64,000 nucleotides of DNA. It comes from CALNBC01 sp050945915 (GTDB lineage Bacteria; Bacillota; Clostridia; Christensenellales; CALWSW01). Shown here piece after piece: positions 32,403 to 41,182 of the stretch (the stretch's first letter is position 1; every line of letters starts with the position of its first letter). A program made the translations under genes and the position numbers. The DNA is taken from assembly GCA_050945915.1 (NCBI GenBank), contig JBMNTV010000001.1, positions 52,213 through 116,212 of the forward strand. The letters are read 5' to 3'. The notes beneath the pieces were generated by a model. The model did no database searches and was not told where the DNA came from. It was given only the letters and a program-made list of their open reading frames with translations.

Positions 32403-33671
32403 ATGAAGCTTGACACCATCGCCGTTCAGGGCGGATACAAGCCCAAAAACGGCGAACCCAGAGTTTTACCCATCTATCAGAGCACAACCTTTAAGTACGA
32501 CACGGCGGAGCAGCTCGGCCGGCTGTTTGACCTTCAGGAGGAAGGCTTCTTTTATTCCCGGCTGGCGAACCCCACCGTGGATTGCGTCGAGCGCAAAATC
32601 GCCGAACTGGAAGGCGGCGTCGCCTGCGTGCTGACTTCCTCCGGCCAGGCGGCGAACATGCTCGCCGTGATGAACATCTGCTCTAGCGGGGACCATATCG
32701 TCTCCGCGGCATCGATCTACGGCGGGACGTTCAACCTCTTTGCCGTCACGCTGCGCCGTTTCGGCATCGAAACCACCTTTGTGGACGCCGACGCCCCCCT
32801 TTCGGAGCTTGAAAAAGCCTTCCGCCCCAATACGCGGCTGGTTTTCGCCGAAATCCTCGCCAACCCGGCGCTCAAGGTGCTGGACATCGAAAAGTTCGCC
32901 CATCTCGCCCATTCCCGGGGGGTTCCGCTGATCGTGGACAATACCTTCCCCACCCCCATCAACTGCCGCCCGTTTGAATGGGGAGCGGATATCGTCACCC
33001 ATTCCACCACGAAATATATGGACGGCCACGCGCAAGTCCTGGGCGGCGCCATCGTCGATTCCGGCAACTTCGACTGGACCGCCGCCGGAAAATACCCCGA
33101 GCTGACCACGCCGGATGACTCCTACCACGGAATCGTCTATACCGACGCTTTCGGCAAGGCGGCCTATGCCACCAAGATCCGCACCCAGCTCATTCGGGAT
33201 ATGGGCGTCGCCATGACGCCGAACAGCGCGTATATCCTCAACCTGGGCCTTGAGACCCTTCCCCTTCGCATGGCGCGCCACTGCGAAAACGCCCAAAAGG
33301 TCGCGGAGTTCCTTTCCCAGCACGAGAAGGTCTCCTGGGTCAATTATCCCGGTTTGAAGGACAACGCCTATCACGCCCTGGCGCAGAAATACATGCCCAA
33401 CGGCACCTGCGGCGTCATTTCCTTCGGCGTCAAGGGCGGCAGGGAGACCGCCGCAGCATTCATGGAAGCCTTGAAGATCGCCCAGATCGTCATCCACGTC
33501 GCGGACGCGAGGACCTGCGTGCTGCACCCCGCCAGCACCACCCACCGCCAGCTTTCGGATCATGCTTTGGCCGAAGCGGGGGTTTCGCCCGACCTCATCC
33601 GCATTTCCGTGGGCATCGAAAATCCGCAGGACATCATCGACGATCTTGCCCAGGCCCTGGAGCAGGTCTAA
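32403..33671 (+). CDS. metY: O-acetylhomoserine sulfhydrylase (PLP enzyme)
   Basis: A 422-residue Cys/Met-metabolism PLP enzyme. The start LDTIAVQGGYKP, the cofactor lysine in HSTTKYMDGH, and the length (metB-type enzymes are about 380-400) match O-acetylhomoserine aminocarboxypropyltransferase, which makes homocysteine from O-acetylhomoserine and sulfide. GAGGAG precedes the ATG. It closes the cimA operon, which therefore contains an isoleucine- and a methionine-pathway enzyme. Confidence 0.92.
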   Translation: MKLDTIAVQGGYKPKNGEPRVLPIYQSTTFKYDTAEQLGRLFDLQEEGFFYSRLANPTVDCVERKIAELEGGVACVLTSSGQAANMLAVMNICSSGDHIVSAASIYGGTFNLFAVTLRRFGIETTFVDADAPLSELEKAFRPNTRLVFAEILANPALKVLDIEKFAHLAHSRGVPLIVDNTFPTPINCRPFEWGADIVTHSTTKYMDGHAQVLGGAIVDSGNFDWTAAGKYPELTTPDDSYHGIVYTDAFGKAAYATKIRTQLIRDMGVAMTPNSAYILNLGLETLPLRMARHCENAQKVAEFLSQHEKVSWVNYPGLKDNAYHALAQKYMPNGTCGVISFGVKGGRETAAAFMEALKIAQIVIHVADARTCVLHPASTTHRQLSDHALAEAGVSPDLIRISVGIENPQDIIDDLAQALEQV

Positions 33672-33727
33672 CCTTCCATTGACAGGCGACCACGCCAACC
33701 GCGGGCTTTCCCGCCCAGACAGATTAA

Positions 33728-33762
33728 AAACCGCCGCTTCTTGCGAAACGGCGGTTTGTCTT
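33728..33762. terminator. Bidirectional terminator between metY and the antiporter
   Basis: AAACCGCCG (33728-33736) pairs with CGGCGGTTT (33749-33757). Rightward a T-rich GTCTTTT follows; leftward the stem ends in TTTTTAATC. Confidence 0.8.
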
Positions 33763-33773
33763 TTCCTTGGAAA

Positions 33774-34994
33774 TCAGGTGTGCTCCTGTTGCGCAGGAAT
33801 CTTCCTGGCTTTTTTCTTTGGCATGGCCTCCTTGGGCACTTCGCCGGCTTTCATCAGGGCGATGCGCGTCAGCACCGGGCCAAAGAGTTCGTAGATCAGA
33901 GTCGCGCACAGCACGACGGCGCGTATCTGCTCGCCATACATCGGCAGTTCGGTGATCACCACCTGCGCCATGCCGATGGCTACGCCCGCCTGGGGCAATA
34001 GCGTGATCCCGAGATATTTCTGGATCTTTTCCTCGGCCTTGACGAGCCTTGCACCGAAGTAGGTGCCAAAATACTTTCCCGCCGAGCGGGCCAGGATGTA
34101 GATCGCGCCCAAAAGTCCCACGCCGGAAAGCACCCCAAGATCCAGCTGTGCGCCGGAAATGACGAAAAACAGCATAAACAGCGGAGGTGTCCAGCGGTCC
34201 GTCTGTTCGATGATCGAGTCCGCGTCGTTGCGCAGGTTCACCATCGCTGCACCGATGGACATGCAAAGAAGCAGAGCGCTCAGATGCAGGATCTCGGCAA
34301 GGGCAACGCCAAGGAGCACGCAGGCGACCACGATGGAGAGCTTGTTTGCCCTTGAACGAAAGAACCGGAAGCAGAAGGACATGGCGCAGCCAATGGCGAA
34401 TCCGATCGCCAAAGAGAAGGCGATTTCAGCAATGGGCTGGACCAGCATGTTCATCACCGTGGGCATTGCGTCGGTGGCCAAAGAGCGGGAAACCGCCAAC
34501 AAAATAGCGAACATGCCGAGTCCGATGGCGTCATCCAGAGCGACGACGGACAGCAGCATGCTGGTCATCCTGCCCTTCGCCCTGTACTGGCGGACCACCA
34601 TCAGCGTCGCGGCGGGGGCGGTGGCCGTGGCGATTGCGCCCAGAGTCAGGGCAAGGGGTGTGTCAAAGCCAAAGACCAACAGCGCCACAATGACCAGCGC
34701 CGCTGCCAAAAACGCCTGAAAGAGGGTGATGATCAGGACTTTGCTGCCCAGTCTTTTGATGTTTTCAAGCTTGAACTCATTTCCGATGGAAAAAGCGATG
34801 AATCCGAGGGCTACATTGGTGATCTGCTCCAAAGCGGAAAGGTTGTCCCCGTTGAAAATTCCGATGCAGTAAGGACCGATCACCAATCCGGCAATCAAAT
34901 ATGCCGTCACATTCGGCAGGCGAACCTTTTTTGCGCCCCGCGAAAACAACAGCCCCATGAGCATGGCGGCTGCAAGTGCGAAAAGTGTATTCAT
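33774..34994 (-). CDS. Cation:proton antiporter, CPA2 family
   Basis: A 406-residue membrane protein with about twelve helices. PNVTAYLIAGLVIGP near residue 27, ATATAPAATLMVV near 123 and VVALDDAIGLGMF near 148 are the motifs of KefB/NapA-type antiporters; the paired aspartates in the last motif are the probable ion-binding site. A basic C-terminus (PKKKARKIP) is too short for a TrkA-N domain. Its start overlaps the stop of the PII-like gene by four bases, suggesting that the pair works together. Confidence 0.88.
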   Translation of the reverse strand: MNTLFALAAAMLMGLLFSRGAKKVRLPNVTAYLIAGLVIGPYCIGIFNGDNLSALEQITNVALGFIAFSIGNEFKLENIKRLGSKVLIITLFQAFLAAALVIVALLVFGFDTPLALTLGAIATATAPAATLMVVRQYRAKGRMTSMLLSVVALDDAIGLGMFAILLAVSRSLATDAMPTVMNMLVQPIAEIAFSLAIGFAIGCAMSFCFRFFRSRANKLSIVVACVLLGVALAEILHLSALLLCMSIGAAMVNLRNDADSIIEQTDRWTPPLFMLFFVISGAQLDLGVLSGVGLLGAIYILARSAGKYFGTYFGARLVKAEEKIQKYLGITLLPQAGVAIGMAQVVITELPMYGEQIRAVVLCATLIYELFGPVLTRIALMKAGEVPKEAMPKKKARKIPAQQEHT

Positions 34995-35344
34995 TTTTTG
35001 ATCGGGCGAACCCCCTCAAAATGCATCACGGGGACTGTGAACATGATGCCGGTGTTGGGCTGATCGAAACTGCCGCAGATTTTTTTGATCGCTTCCTTGG
35101 CGGGAAGGATCAATTCGTCCGGCATCACCGCAAGCAACAGCTGGCCTTGCTCGTATTCGCTGTTAAAAAGGCTGCGGATGGCGCCAAACATCGGCGTGGC
35201 TTCGTCGCTTCCTTCGCTGCCCAACAGGCGCGCCATTCCCTCGCAATTCACCACAGTTGCGCCGCTGACGCCAACCTTGACAAGGGAACTCAGAACTTCG
35301 GGCATTTTACTGGACTGATTCGAAATGAAAACCAGTAATTGCAT
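34991..35344 (-). CDS. PII-like protein coupled to the antiporter
   Basis: A 117-residue protein with the beta-alpha-beta repeat pattern of PII-like trimers: LLVFISNQSSKMPEVLSSL, then GATVVNCEGMARLL, a variable loop, and LLLAVMPDELILPAKEAI. The uridylylation tyrosine motif of GlnB is absent. PII-like proteins encoded beside transporters often bind a nucleotide and gate the transporter (family knowledge). The stop overlaps the antiporter start (ATGA). GGAGGGG precedes the ATG. Confidence 0.7.
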   Translation of the reverse strand: MQLLVFISNQSSKMPEVLSSLVKVGVSGATVVNCEGMARLLGSEGSDEATPMFGAIRSLFNSEYEQGQLLLAVMPDELILPAKEAIKKICGSFDQPNTGIMFTVPVMHFEGVRPIKK

Positions 35345-35397
35345 GGTTGCCCCTCCTTTCTTCTATGTAATTATTTTGAGCAACGCTTTCTACGTTA

Positions 35398-35420
35398 CGC
35401 CAATTTTGGCGAATCGTCAA
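35398..35420 (-). promoter_or_regulatory. Palindrome in the promoter region of the PII-like/antiporter operon
   Basis: CGCCAA and TTGGCG (35398-35411) form an interrupted palindrome beside TTGACG (35420-35415 on the minus strand), a possible -35. No good -10 was found, so the promoter is tentative. Confidence 0.35.
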
Positions 35421-35480
35421 GTTTGCCTACGGGCTGCTGATGCGCCAGAACGCCGAAAAAACACTCCTTTCAGCAAGAAA

Positions 35481-35508
35481 GGACCGGTTCCAATCCTTGA
35501 ACCGGTCC
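35481..35508 (-). terminator. Terminator of the pgk-tpiA-gpmI operon
   Basis: GGACCGGTTC (35481-35490) pairs perfectly with GAACCGGTCC (35499-35508), 20 bases after gpmI; leftward a short TTTCTT follows. Confidence 0.7.
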
Positions 35509-35528
35509 TGTTGCCGTCAATCTGTTTT

Positions 35529-37082
35529 TCAGCGAATGATCAGGGATTCACCCGTCATTTCTTTGGGCTTTTCAAGGCCCATAATGTCCAGCAACGTGGG
35601 CGCAAGATCCGCCAAACGGCCGCCTTCGCGCAGCTTGACATTCGGCTCTTGGTCGTTGACGTAGATCACCGGGACGGGGTTTGTCGTGTGGGCGGTGAAG
35701 GGGGATCCGTCCTCAGGGTCTACCATCTGCTCGGAGTTGCCGTGGTCCGCGGTGATGATGGCGCAGCCGCCGGCCTTCCGGATGGCTTCGACCACCTTTG
35801 CGGTGCATTCGTCCACCGCGTGAATGGCGGCGGAGGCGGCTTCCATCACGCCGGTGTGGCCCACCATGTCCGGATTGGCGAAGTTCAGAATCATGACGTC
35901 GTACTTCCCGGATTCGATGCGCTTCACAGCTTCCTCCGCCACAAGGTAGGCGCTCATCTCCGGCTGGAGGTCATAGGTTGCCACCTTGGGGGAAGGGATC
36001 AGGCAGCGGTCCTCGCCGGGATTCGGCGCTTCCACCCCGCCGTTGAAGAAGAAGGTGACGTGGGCGTACTTTTCGGTTTCCGCAATGCGGAGCTGGGTTT
36101 TGCCCTGGGCGGCAAGGTATTCGCCCAGGGTGTTGTCCAGGCTCTCGGGCTTATAGGCCACAAAAACGCCGGGGTATTGGAGGAACCGGACGTCATACTG
36201 GGTCAGGCAGACATAATGCAGGGGGAAATACCCGTCCTTGCGCGCAAAGCCGTCAAAATCAGGTTCGATATAGGCCCTGGTGATCTCCCTGGCGCGGTCG
36301 GGTCGGAAGTTGAAGAAGATCACGCTGTCGTTCGGGCCGACGGTGGCGACGGGCTTGCTGTTTTCCGTGATCACGCAGGGGATGACGAACTCATCCGTCA
36401 CGCCGTTGTCATAGGAGCGCTGCATCGCCGTTGCGGCGTCGGTTTCCATCACGCCCTCGCCATAGGTCATGGCGGCATACGCCTTCTCGACGCGCTCGAA
36501 GCGGTTGTCTCTGTCCATGGCGTAATAGCGGCCCATGACGGTGGCGATTTTGCCGAAGTTCAGCTCCTTCATCTTTTGCTGGAGCTGTTCGATATAGCCC
36601 TTGCCGGAGGTGGGGGGAACGTCCCTGCCGTCCATAAAGCAGTGGACATACGCCTGCTCCAGGCCCTGGCGCTTGGCAAGCTTCAGGAAGGCGTAAAGAT
36701 GCTCGTTGTGGCTGTGCACCCCGCCGTCCGAGCAGAGGCCGAAGAAGTGCAGCTTGGAGTTGTGCTTCTTCACGTTTTCAATCGCCGCGAGGAACTCGGG
36801 CTTTTCGAAAAAGTCGCCGTCTTCGATGGACTTGGTCACCCGGGTGAAATCCTGATACACGATGCGGCCCGCGCCGATGTTCAGATGCCCGACTTCAGAG
36901 TTACCCATCTGCCCCCGGGGAAGGCCCACGTCCATGCCGGAAGCGGCGATGGTGGTGCAGGGATAGCGCTTGGCGAGGGCGCAGATGTTTTTCGCGCCAT
37001 CCGCCTTGATGGCGTTGCCGACTTCGGATTCCCGGATGCCAAAGCCGTCCAAAATGATTAATGCTGTAATGGGTTTTGTCAT
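35529..37082 (-). CDS. gpmI: 2,3-bisphosphoglycerate-independent phosphoglycerate mutase
   Basis: A 517-residue alkaline-phosphatase-fold enzyme that interconverts 3- and 2-phosphoglycerate with manganese. ILDGFG holds the first metal aspartate, GNSEVGH holds the catalytic serine (near residue 62), and ITADHGNSEQM near 445 supplies further ligands. AGGTGAG before the ATG at 37082 sets the start. It is third in the pgk-tpiA-gpmI run. Confidence 0.95.
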   Translation of the reverse strand: MTKPITALIILDGFGIRESEVGNAIKADGAKNICALAKRYPCTTIAASGMDVGLPRGQMGNSEVGHLNIGAGRIVYQDFTRVTKSIEDGDFFEKPEFLAAIENVKKHNSKLHFFGLCSDGGVHSHNEHLYAFLKLAKRQGLEQAYVHCFMDGRDVPPTSGKGYIEQLQQKMKELNFGKIATVMGRYYAMDRDNRFERVEKAYAAMTYGEGVMETDAATAMQRSYDNGVTDEFVIPCVITENSKPVATVGPNDSVIFFNFRPDRAREITRAYIEPDFDGFARKDGYFPLHYVCLTQYDVRFLQYPGVFVAYKPESLDNTLGEYLAAQGKTQLRIAETEKYAHVTFFFNGGVEAPNPGEDRCLIPSPKVATYDLQPEMSAYLVAEEAVKRIESGKYDVMILNFANPDMVGHTGVMEAASAAIHAVDECTAKVVEAIRKAGGCAIITADHGNSEQMVDPEDGSPFTAHTTNPVPVIYVNDQEPNVKLREGGRLADLAPTLLDIMGLEKPKEMTGESLIIR

Positions 37083-37113
37083 ATGCTCACCTGTTTTTGG
37101 TATAAACTTTTGA

Positions 37114-37139
37114 GGGGACCGGCTTCCTGACCGGTCCCC
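37114..37139. repeat. Intercistronic hairpin between tpiA and gpmI
   Basis: GGGGACCGG pairs with CCGGTCCCC around eight bases. There is no T run on either side, so a role in mRNA processing or stability is more likely than termination. Confidence 0.55.
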
Positions 37140-37150
37140 GTTGTGCAAAC

Positions 37151-37897
37151 TCAGTAATTGACGACCTTTGCGAAGTCTTCCGGTTTGAGGGATGCGCCTC
37201 CGATCAGACCGCCGTCGATCTGGTCCATGGACATCAGTTCCGACGCGTTCTTGGCGTTCATCGATCCGCCGTACTGGATGCGGATGGCTTCGGCGGCCTC
37301 TTCCCCGAAGATTCGGGCGACAGTCTTTCGCACCACGCCGATGGTGGCATTCGCCTCTTCCTTGGTGGCGGTCTTGCCGGTGCCGATGGCCCAGATGGGC
37401 TCATAGGCGATGACCACCTTCTTCACCTGCTCAGGCGTAAGGCCCTTCAGTCCCGCTTCCACCTGGCCGGAAACAAATTCGTCCGTAATGCCGGCTTCGC
37501 GCTGCTCTAAAGTTTCGCCGCAGCACATGATGGGCGTCAGCCCCTTTTCCAGGGCGGCGGTTACTTTCTTGTTGACAGTTTCGTCGGTCTCCGCGAAATA
37601 CTGACGGCGCTCGCTGTGGCCGATAATAACGTATTCCACGCCCAGCTCTTTGAGCATGTCTGCCGAAACCTCGCCCGTATAGGCTCCCTTTTCGGCGAAG
37701 TGCATGTTCTGGGCGCCCAGGCGGATATTGCTGCCCTTGATGGCTTCGCCCACGGCGACGAGATCCACAAAAGGCGGGCATATGACAACGTCGCAGGCCG
37801 CATCCGCCACAAGGGGCTTCAGCGCGGTCACGAGTTCCACACTCTGGCTGGAGGTCATGTTCATTTTCCAGTTGCCTGCGATGATGGGTTTGCGCAT
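37151..37897 (-). CDS. tpiA: Triosephosphate isomerase
   Basis: A 248-residue TIM-barrel enzyme. Catalytic residues are visible: Lys in GNWKMN, His in IIGHSERR and Glu in AYEPIWAIGTG. TAGGAGG lies before the ATG at 37897; a longer reading into the preceding hairpin has no support. Second gene of the glycolytic operon. Confidence 0.96.
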   Translation of the reverse strand: MRKPIIAGNWKMNMTSSQSVELVTALKPLVADAACDVVICPPFVDLVAVGEAIKGSNIRLGAQNMHFAEKGAYTGEVSADMLKELGVEYVIIGHSERRQYFAETDETVNKKVTAALEKGLTPIMCCGETLEQREAGITDEFVSGQVEAGLKGLTPEQVKKVVIAYEPIWAIGTGKTATKEEANATIGVVRKTVARIFGEEAAEAIRIQYGGSMNAKNASELMSMDQIDGGLIGGASLKPEDFAKVVNY

Positions 37898-37928
37898 TTT
37901 TGCTTTCCTCCTAAGTATAGGTTTGATC

Positions 37929-37957
37929 AGCCGGCGGAAGGGGAGAACTGCCGCCGG
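37929..37957. repeat. Intercistronic hairpin between pgk and tpiA
   Basis: GCCGGCGG and CCGCCGGC pair around about 13 bases in the 68-base gap. As in the next gap, no T run follows. Confidence 0.5.
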
Positions 37958-37965
37958 CCCCATGA

Positions 37966-39153
37966 TTACTTGTTGTTGATCGCCGCGACACCGGGCAGTT
38001 CCTTGCCTTCCAGGAATTCGAGGGACGCGCCGCCGCCGGTGGAGATATGGGTCACCTTGTCGGCAAAGCCCAGTTTCTTGATGGCGGAAGCGGAATCGCC
38101 GCCGCCGATGATTGTGGTGCCGTCGCACTCGGCGCAGGCCTGGGCCACGGCCTTGGTGCCCTTTGCAAAGGCATCCATCTCAAACACGCCCATCGGCCCG
38201 TTCCAGACGACGGTCTTCGCCTTCTTGACTTCTTCAGCATACAAAGCGGCGGTTTTTTCGCCGATGTCCAGCGCCATCCAGCCTTCGGGGATCGCGTTCA
38301 CATCCACGGTCTTGAAATTGGCATCCGGGGCAAAAGCGTCCGCCACCACCACGTCCACAGGCAGCAGCATCTTCACGCCGCGGTCCTCGGCTTTCTTCAC
38401 CAGCTCGTTAGCAAGGTCCAAAGACTCCTCGTCCACCAGGGACTTGCCCACTTCATTGCCCGCGGCCTTGATGAAGGTGTTTGCCATGCCGCCGCCGATG
38501 ACCAGGCAGTCGCACTTGGTCAAAAGGTTTTTGATGACGCCTATCTTGTCCGAAACCTTGGCGCCGCCCAGGATGGCCACGAAAGGCCTCACAGGGTTTT
38601 CCACTGCGTTGCCCATGACTTCCAGCTCCTTTTGCATCAGAAGGCCGGCAACGGCGGGGATATAGGAGGCCACGCCCACCGTGGAGGCGTGGGCGCGATG
38701 GCTGGTGCCGAAAGCGTCCAACACGAAAATGTCCGCCAAAGAGGCGAGCTTCTTCGCGAACTCGGGATCGTTATCTGTTTCTTCCTTGTGGAAGCGCACG
38801 TTTTCCAACAGGACGACCTCGCCGTCCTTCATGGCGTCCACAGCGGCTTTGGCGGATTCGCCCACGCAGTCCGATGCAAAGGCAACCTTGACGCCGGGCA
38901 GCAGCTTTTTGAGGTGCTTGGCAACAGGCGCAAGGGAGAAGTTCGGATCGACCTTGCCCTTGGGGCGGCCGAAGTGGGAGCACAGAATGACCTTTGCGCC
39001 CCGCTCCAAAAGGAGTTTGACGGTGGGCAGCGCGGCGACGATGCGCTTGTCGTCGGTGATGTTCTTGTCAGCGTCCATGGGAACGTTGAAGTCTTCACGG
39101 ACGAGAACCCTTCTGCCCTGAACGTTTACGTCGTCGATCGTCTTCTTGTTCAT
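37966..39153 (-). CDS. pgk: Phosphoglycerate kinase
   Basis: A 395-residue two-domain kinase that makes ATP from 1,3-bisphosphoglycerate. VREDFNVP near residue 19, SHFGRPKG near 59 and the C-terminal GGGDSASAIKKLG and STGGGASLEFLEGK are the family signatures. GGAGG precedes the ATG. The gap gene that often leads this operon is not present here. Confidence 0.96.
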   Translation of the reverse strand: MNKKTIDDVNVQGRRVLVREDFNVPMDADKNITDDKRIVAALPTVKLLLERGAKVILCSHFGRPKGKVDPNFSLAPVAKHLKKLLPGVKVAFASDCVGESAKAAVDAMKDGEVVLLENVRFHKEETDNDPEFAKKLASLADIFVLDAFGTSHRAHASTVGVASYIPAVAGLLMQKELEVMGNAVENPVRPFVAILGGAKVSDKIGVIKNLLTKCDCLVIGGGMANTFIKAAGNEVGKSLVDEESLDLANELVKKAEDRGVKMLLPVDVVVADAFAPDANFKTVDVNAIPEGWMALDIGEKTAALYAEEVKKAKTVVWNGPMGVFEMDAFAKGTKAVAQACAECDGTTIIGGGDSASAIKKLGFADKVTHISTGGGASLEFLEGKELPGVAAINNK

Positions 39154-39447
39154 GAGTGATCCTCCGAATATCTTCAGTTTGTAATCATGAGCTGCATGCG
39201 GTTAGAAGGGATGCTGCACCGTTTTTTACTCCAGTTCTCCGGAAGAGGGCATACCCTTGCTTCCTATATTTTATCACATGAGCAGTCAAGATAAAAGCAC
39301 TATTCCACGTAATTGTCAATATTTTGACATCCAGCGACGTTCGTTTCTCCCTGTATCAACTGTTTGCCAGACATCCTGCTTTGGAGTATAATCTAGCAAT
39401 AACAACTGCAAAACCCCAGTTGTAAACTCGTTAGTTTGGAGGTCATC
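39154..39447. other. Divergent promoter region between pgk and the lipoprotein gene
   Basis: 294 bases. For pgk (minus strand) TTGACA (39319-39314), 17 bases, TTTTAT (39296-39291) is a plausible promoter, and TTGACT lies just downstream of it near 39283-39288. TGTCAA and TTGACA form an imperfect 16-base palindrome at 39314-39329. No gene is seen. Confidence 0.45.
39364..39392 (+). promoter_or_regulatory. Sigma-A promoter of the lipoprotein gene
   Basis: TTGCCA (39364-39369), 17 bases, perfect TATAAT (39387-39392). An inverted repeat ACAACTG/CAGTTGT (39402-39423) covers the expected transcription start and could be an operator or leader hairpin. Confidence 0.8.
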
Positions 39448-40248
39448 ATGGCCCAGAAATACCATTTTGCCCTGGCTGCCCTTGCCCTTTTGCTGGCCCT
39501 TGGGCTTTGCGCCTGTTCCGGCGGGACCGCAGCGCTTCCTTCACCGACGCCTTCTTCGGAAGCAGCGACGCCCTCGCTGCCTTCATCCGCGGACAGCGGC
39601 GCAATCGCTTCCCCGGAAACAACGCCTGCGCTGCCGCTGTCGGCGGAAGCGTCCGTCACCCAGTGCGCGGCTCATTATTTCCCGGATATCCAGGGATGCG
39701 CGAATCTTTATGTCGCTGTCGAGTTCAGGAACGAATCCTCCGCAAACGCGATTGTCTCCTCGGTTTCGGTGGTCTTTACGGTGAACGGGAAAACCGTAGA
39801 ACACAGCTTCACACCGCCCTGTTCGGAGTACGACATCATCGCCCCCGGGGCTGTTTCCACCGCGGCGGGCTGGTTTGCCTATTCGGGAAGCGCCCCGGAT
39901 GGGGCGGTTACCGCCACGGCAGAAGTCACCCTGGAGCCCGTCGGCCTGCCCCAGCAAAAGCCGCTTGCGGTTTCCGATCTGATGATCGTTCAGAACTACC
40001 CCGGTTTTGCCACGGTTTCCGGTAGGGCGGCCAATACGTCCGAAGAGGCGGACTACGACCTCACCATGATCTATCTTTCCTTTTATGATGCCGAAGGCAC
40101 CCTTTTGGGGGTTCAATTCTTCACCAAGGATCTGATGGTCAAGGCCGGCGACGCGAGGGATTTTGTCTATCACCTGCGCTGCCTGCCCATCGAAGGCCTG
40201 ACGGAAAACACCGCCACCATTACCGCCCGGGGCATGGGGATCAGCTGA
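39448..40248 (+). CDS. Putative lipoprotein with FxLYD-like domain
   Basis: A 266-residue secreted protein. The signal peptide ends in LGLCAC with the lipidated cysteine near residue 25, followed by a Pro/Ser/Ala-rich spacer to about residue 70. The remainder is a beta-rich region with two similar parts (VAVEFRNESSANAIVSSVSV and VSGRAANTSEEADYDLTMIY) reminiscent of FxLYD or similar immunoglobulin-like modules. GGAGG precedes the ATG at 39448. Function unknown; probably anchored outside the membrane. Confidence 0.8.
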   Translation: MAQKYHFALAALALLLALGLCACSGGTAALPSPTPSSEAATPSLPSSADSGAIASPETTPALPLSAEASVTQCAAHYFPDIQGCANLYVAVEFRNESSANAIVSSVSVVFTVNGKTVEHSFTPPCSEYDIIAPGAVSTAAGWFAYSGSAPDGAVTATAEVTLEPVGLPQQKPLAVSDLMIVQNYPGFATVSGRAANTSEEADYDLTMIYLSFYDAEGTLLGVQFFTKDLMVKAGDARDFVYHLRCLPIEGLTENTATITARGMGIS

Positions 40249-41014
40249 GGATGCGCTCCTTCATTTTGAACAGGCAGTAATAAAAGCGCTCCATCTCCTC
40301 CTCTGTTCCCGCCCAAACCCTGATATGACCCTTCCCCGTTCCCACCGCAATGCCGCATTGAAGCAGCTCCAAAAAGGCGCGGTTGGGCGCGGGGATTTTG
40401 ATGTCGAGATACGGTCCTTCGCCCACCGTTGTCACAAATCCGTTTTCGTTGAGCAGAAGCTGCGCCCGGCGAAGGGTGTTTTCCACCATGCTTCGCCATT
40501 TTTCCACGTTTTCGGGGTCGCTGATGGCGGCCAGGACGGCGGCGGACGCCACCCTGTCCGGCGGGCTGATCTTCAGCCTTGCGCAGATTGCCGCCAAGGC
40601 TGAAGCCGTTTCTTTTGGGGCAATCAGCACCCAGGCGTTGACGCCAGGAAGGCCGAAGCACCTGCCCAGATCGTAAAGATGGACCGTGTTTTCCCGAAGA
40701 TCTGCTTGTTCTTCCCGCAGTAAAGCGCTCCGGTCACGAACGTTGATGCCTTCGCAGGCGTACGCTGCCGCGGGGCAGCAGCAAACGCAGATGTTTGCTT
40801 CGGATACGCCAAAAAGCTCCGCCACCGCTTTGGCGAGCTCCTTTGCTTTTTCCACTTCCCGCAGCGACCCGGTGGCGCAATCCTGCACCACGGTCAATAC
40901 GGATGCGGGCGGCGGATAGGGGCACCTCGTTCCATCCAGCCTTATGATATCCGAAATGTTCAGAAGTTCCTCTTTTTTTCTGGCTTCCTTGCCTGATGGA
41001 TTTGACAAAAACAT
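40241..41014 (-). CDS. Shrunken aminotransferase-like protein without PLP lysine
   Basis: A 257-residue relative of histidinol-phosphate/threonine-phosphate aminotransferases (usually about 350). The N-terminus IIRLDGTRCPYPPPASVL and AVAELFGVSEANI align with that family, as does the end from LYDLGRCFGLPG onward. Between them about 140 residues of the PLP-binding domain are missing, and the cofactor lysine of the usual SKAFGL motif is arginine in GRCFGL. Catalysis by the normal mechanism is not expected. The start at 41014 follows AAAGGA; an earlier ATG at 41053 lies next to the oppositely directed nifJ promoter. Its tail overlaps the convergent lipoprotein gene by eight bases. Confidence 0.6.
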   Translation of the reverse strand: MFLSNPSGKEARKKEELLNISDIIRLDGTRCPYPPPASVLTVVQDCATGSLREVEKAKELAKAVAELFGVSEANICVCCCPAAAYACEGINVRDRSALLREEQADLRENTVHLYDLGRCFGLPGVNAWVLIAPKETASALAAICARLKISPPDRVASAAVLAAISDPENVEKWRSMVENTLRRAQLLLNENGFVTTVGEGPYLDIKIPAPNRAFLELLQCGIAVGTGKGHIRVWAGTEEEMERFYYCLFKMKERILS

Positions 41015-41046
41015 GGCATAATATCCTTTATTAAGTGCCATTCGCC

Positions 41047-41076
41047 TTGACACCCGTTATCGCCTGACAGTATAAT
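41047..41076 (+). promoter_or_regulatory. Consensus sigma-A promoter of nifJ
   Basis: TTGACA (41047-41052), 18 bases, TATAAT (41071-41076), both perfect. The untranslated leader of about 100 bases can fold through CAGGCG and CGCCTG. A strong promoter fits a central fermentation enzyme. Confidence 0.85.
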
Positions 41077-41182
41077 GCAATCGGGACAGGCGTTGTTTCA
41101 ACGTCGTTTTCGCATGCGCCTGCCCAGCCAAGCAAAATGCTTCCCAATCTGAAGATTCACAATACACAGGAGGTTCCAAAGC

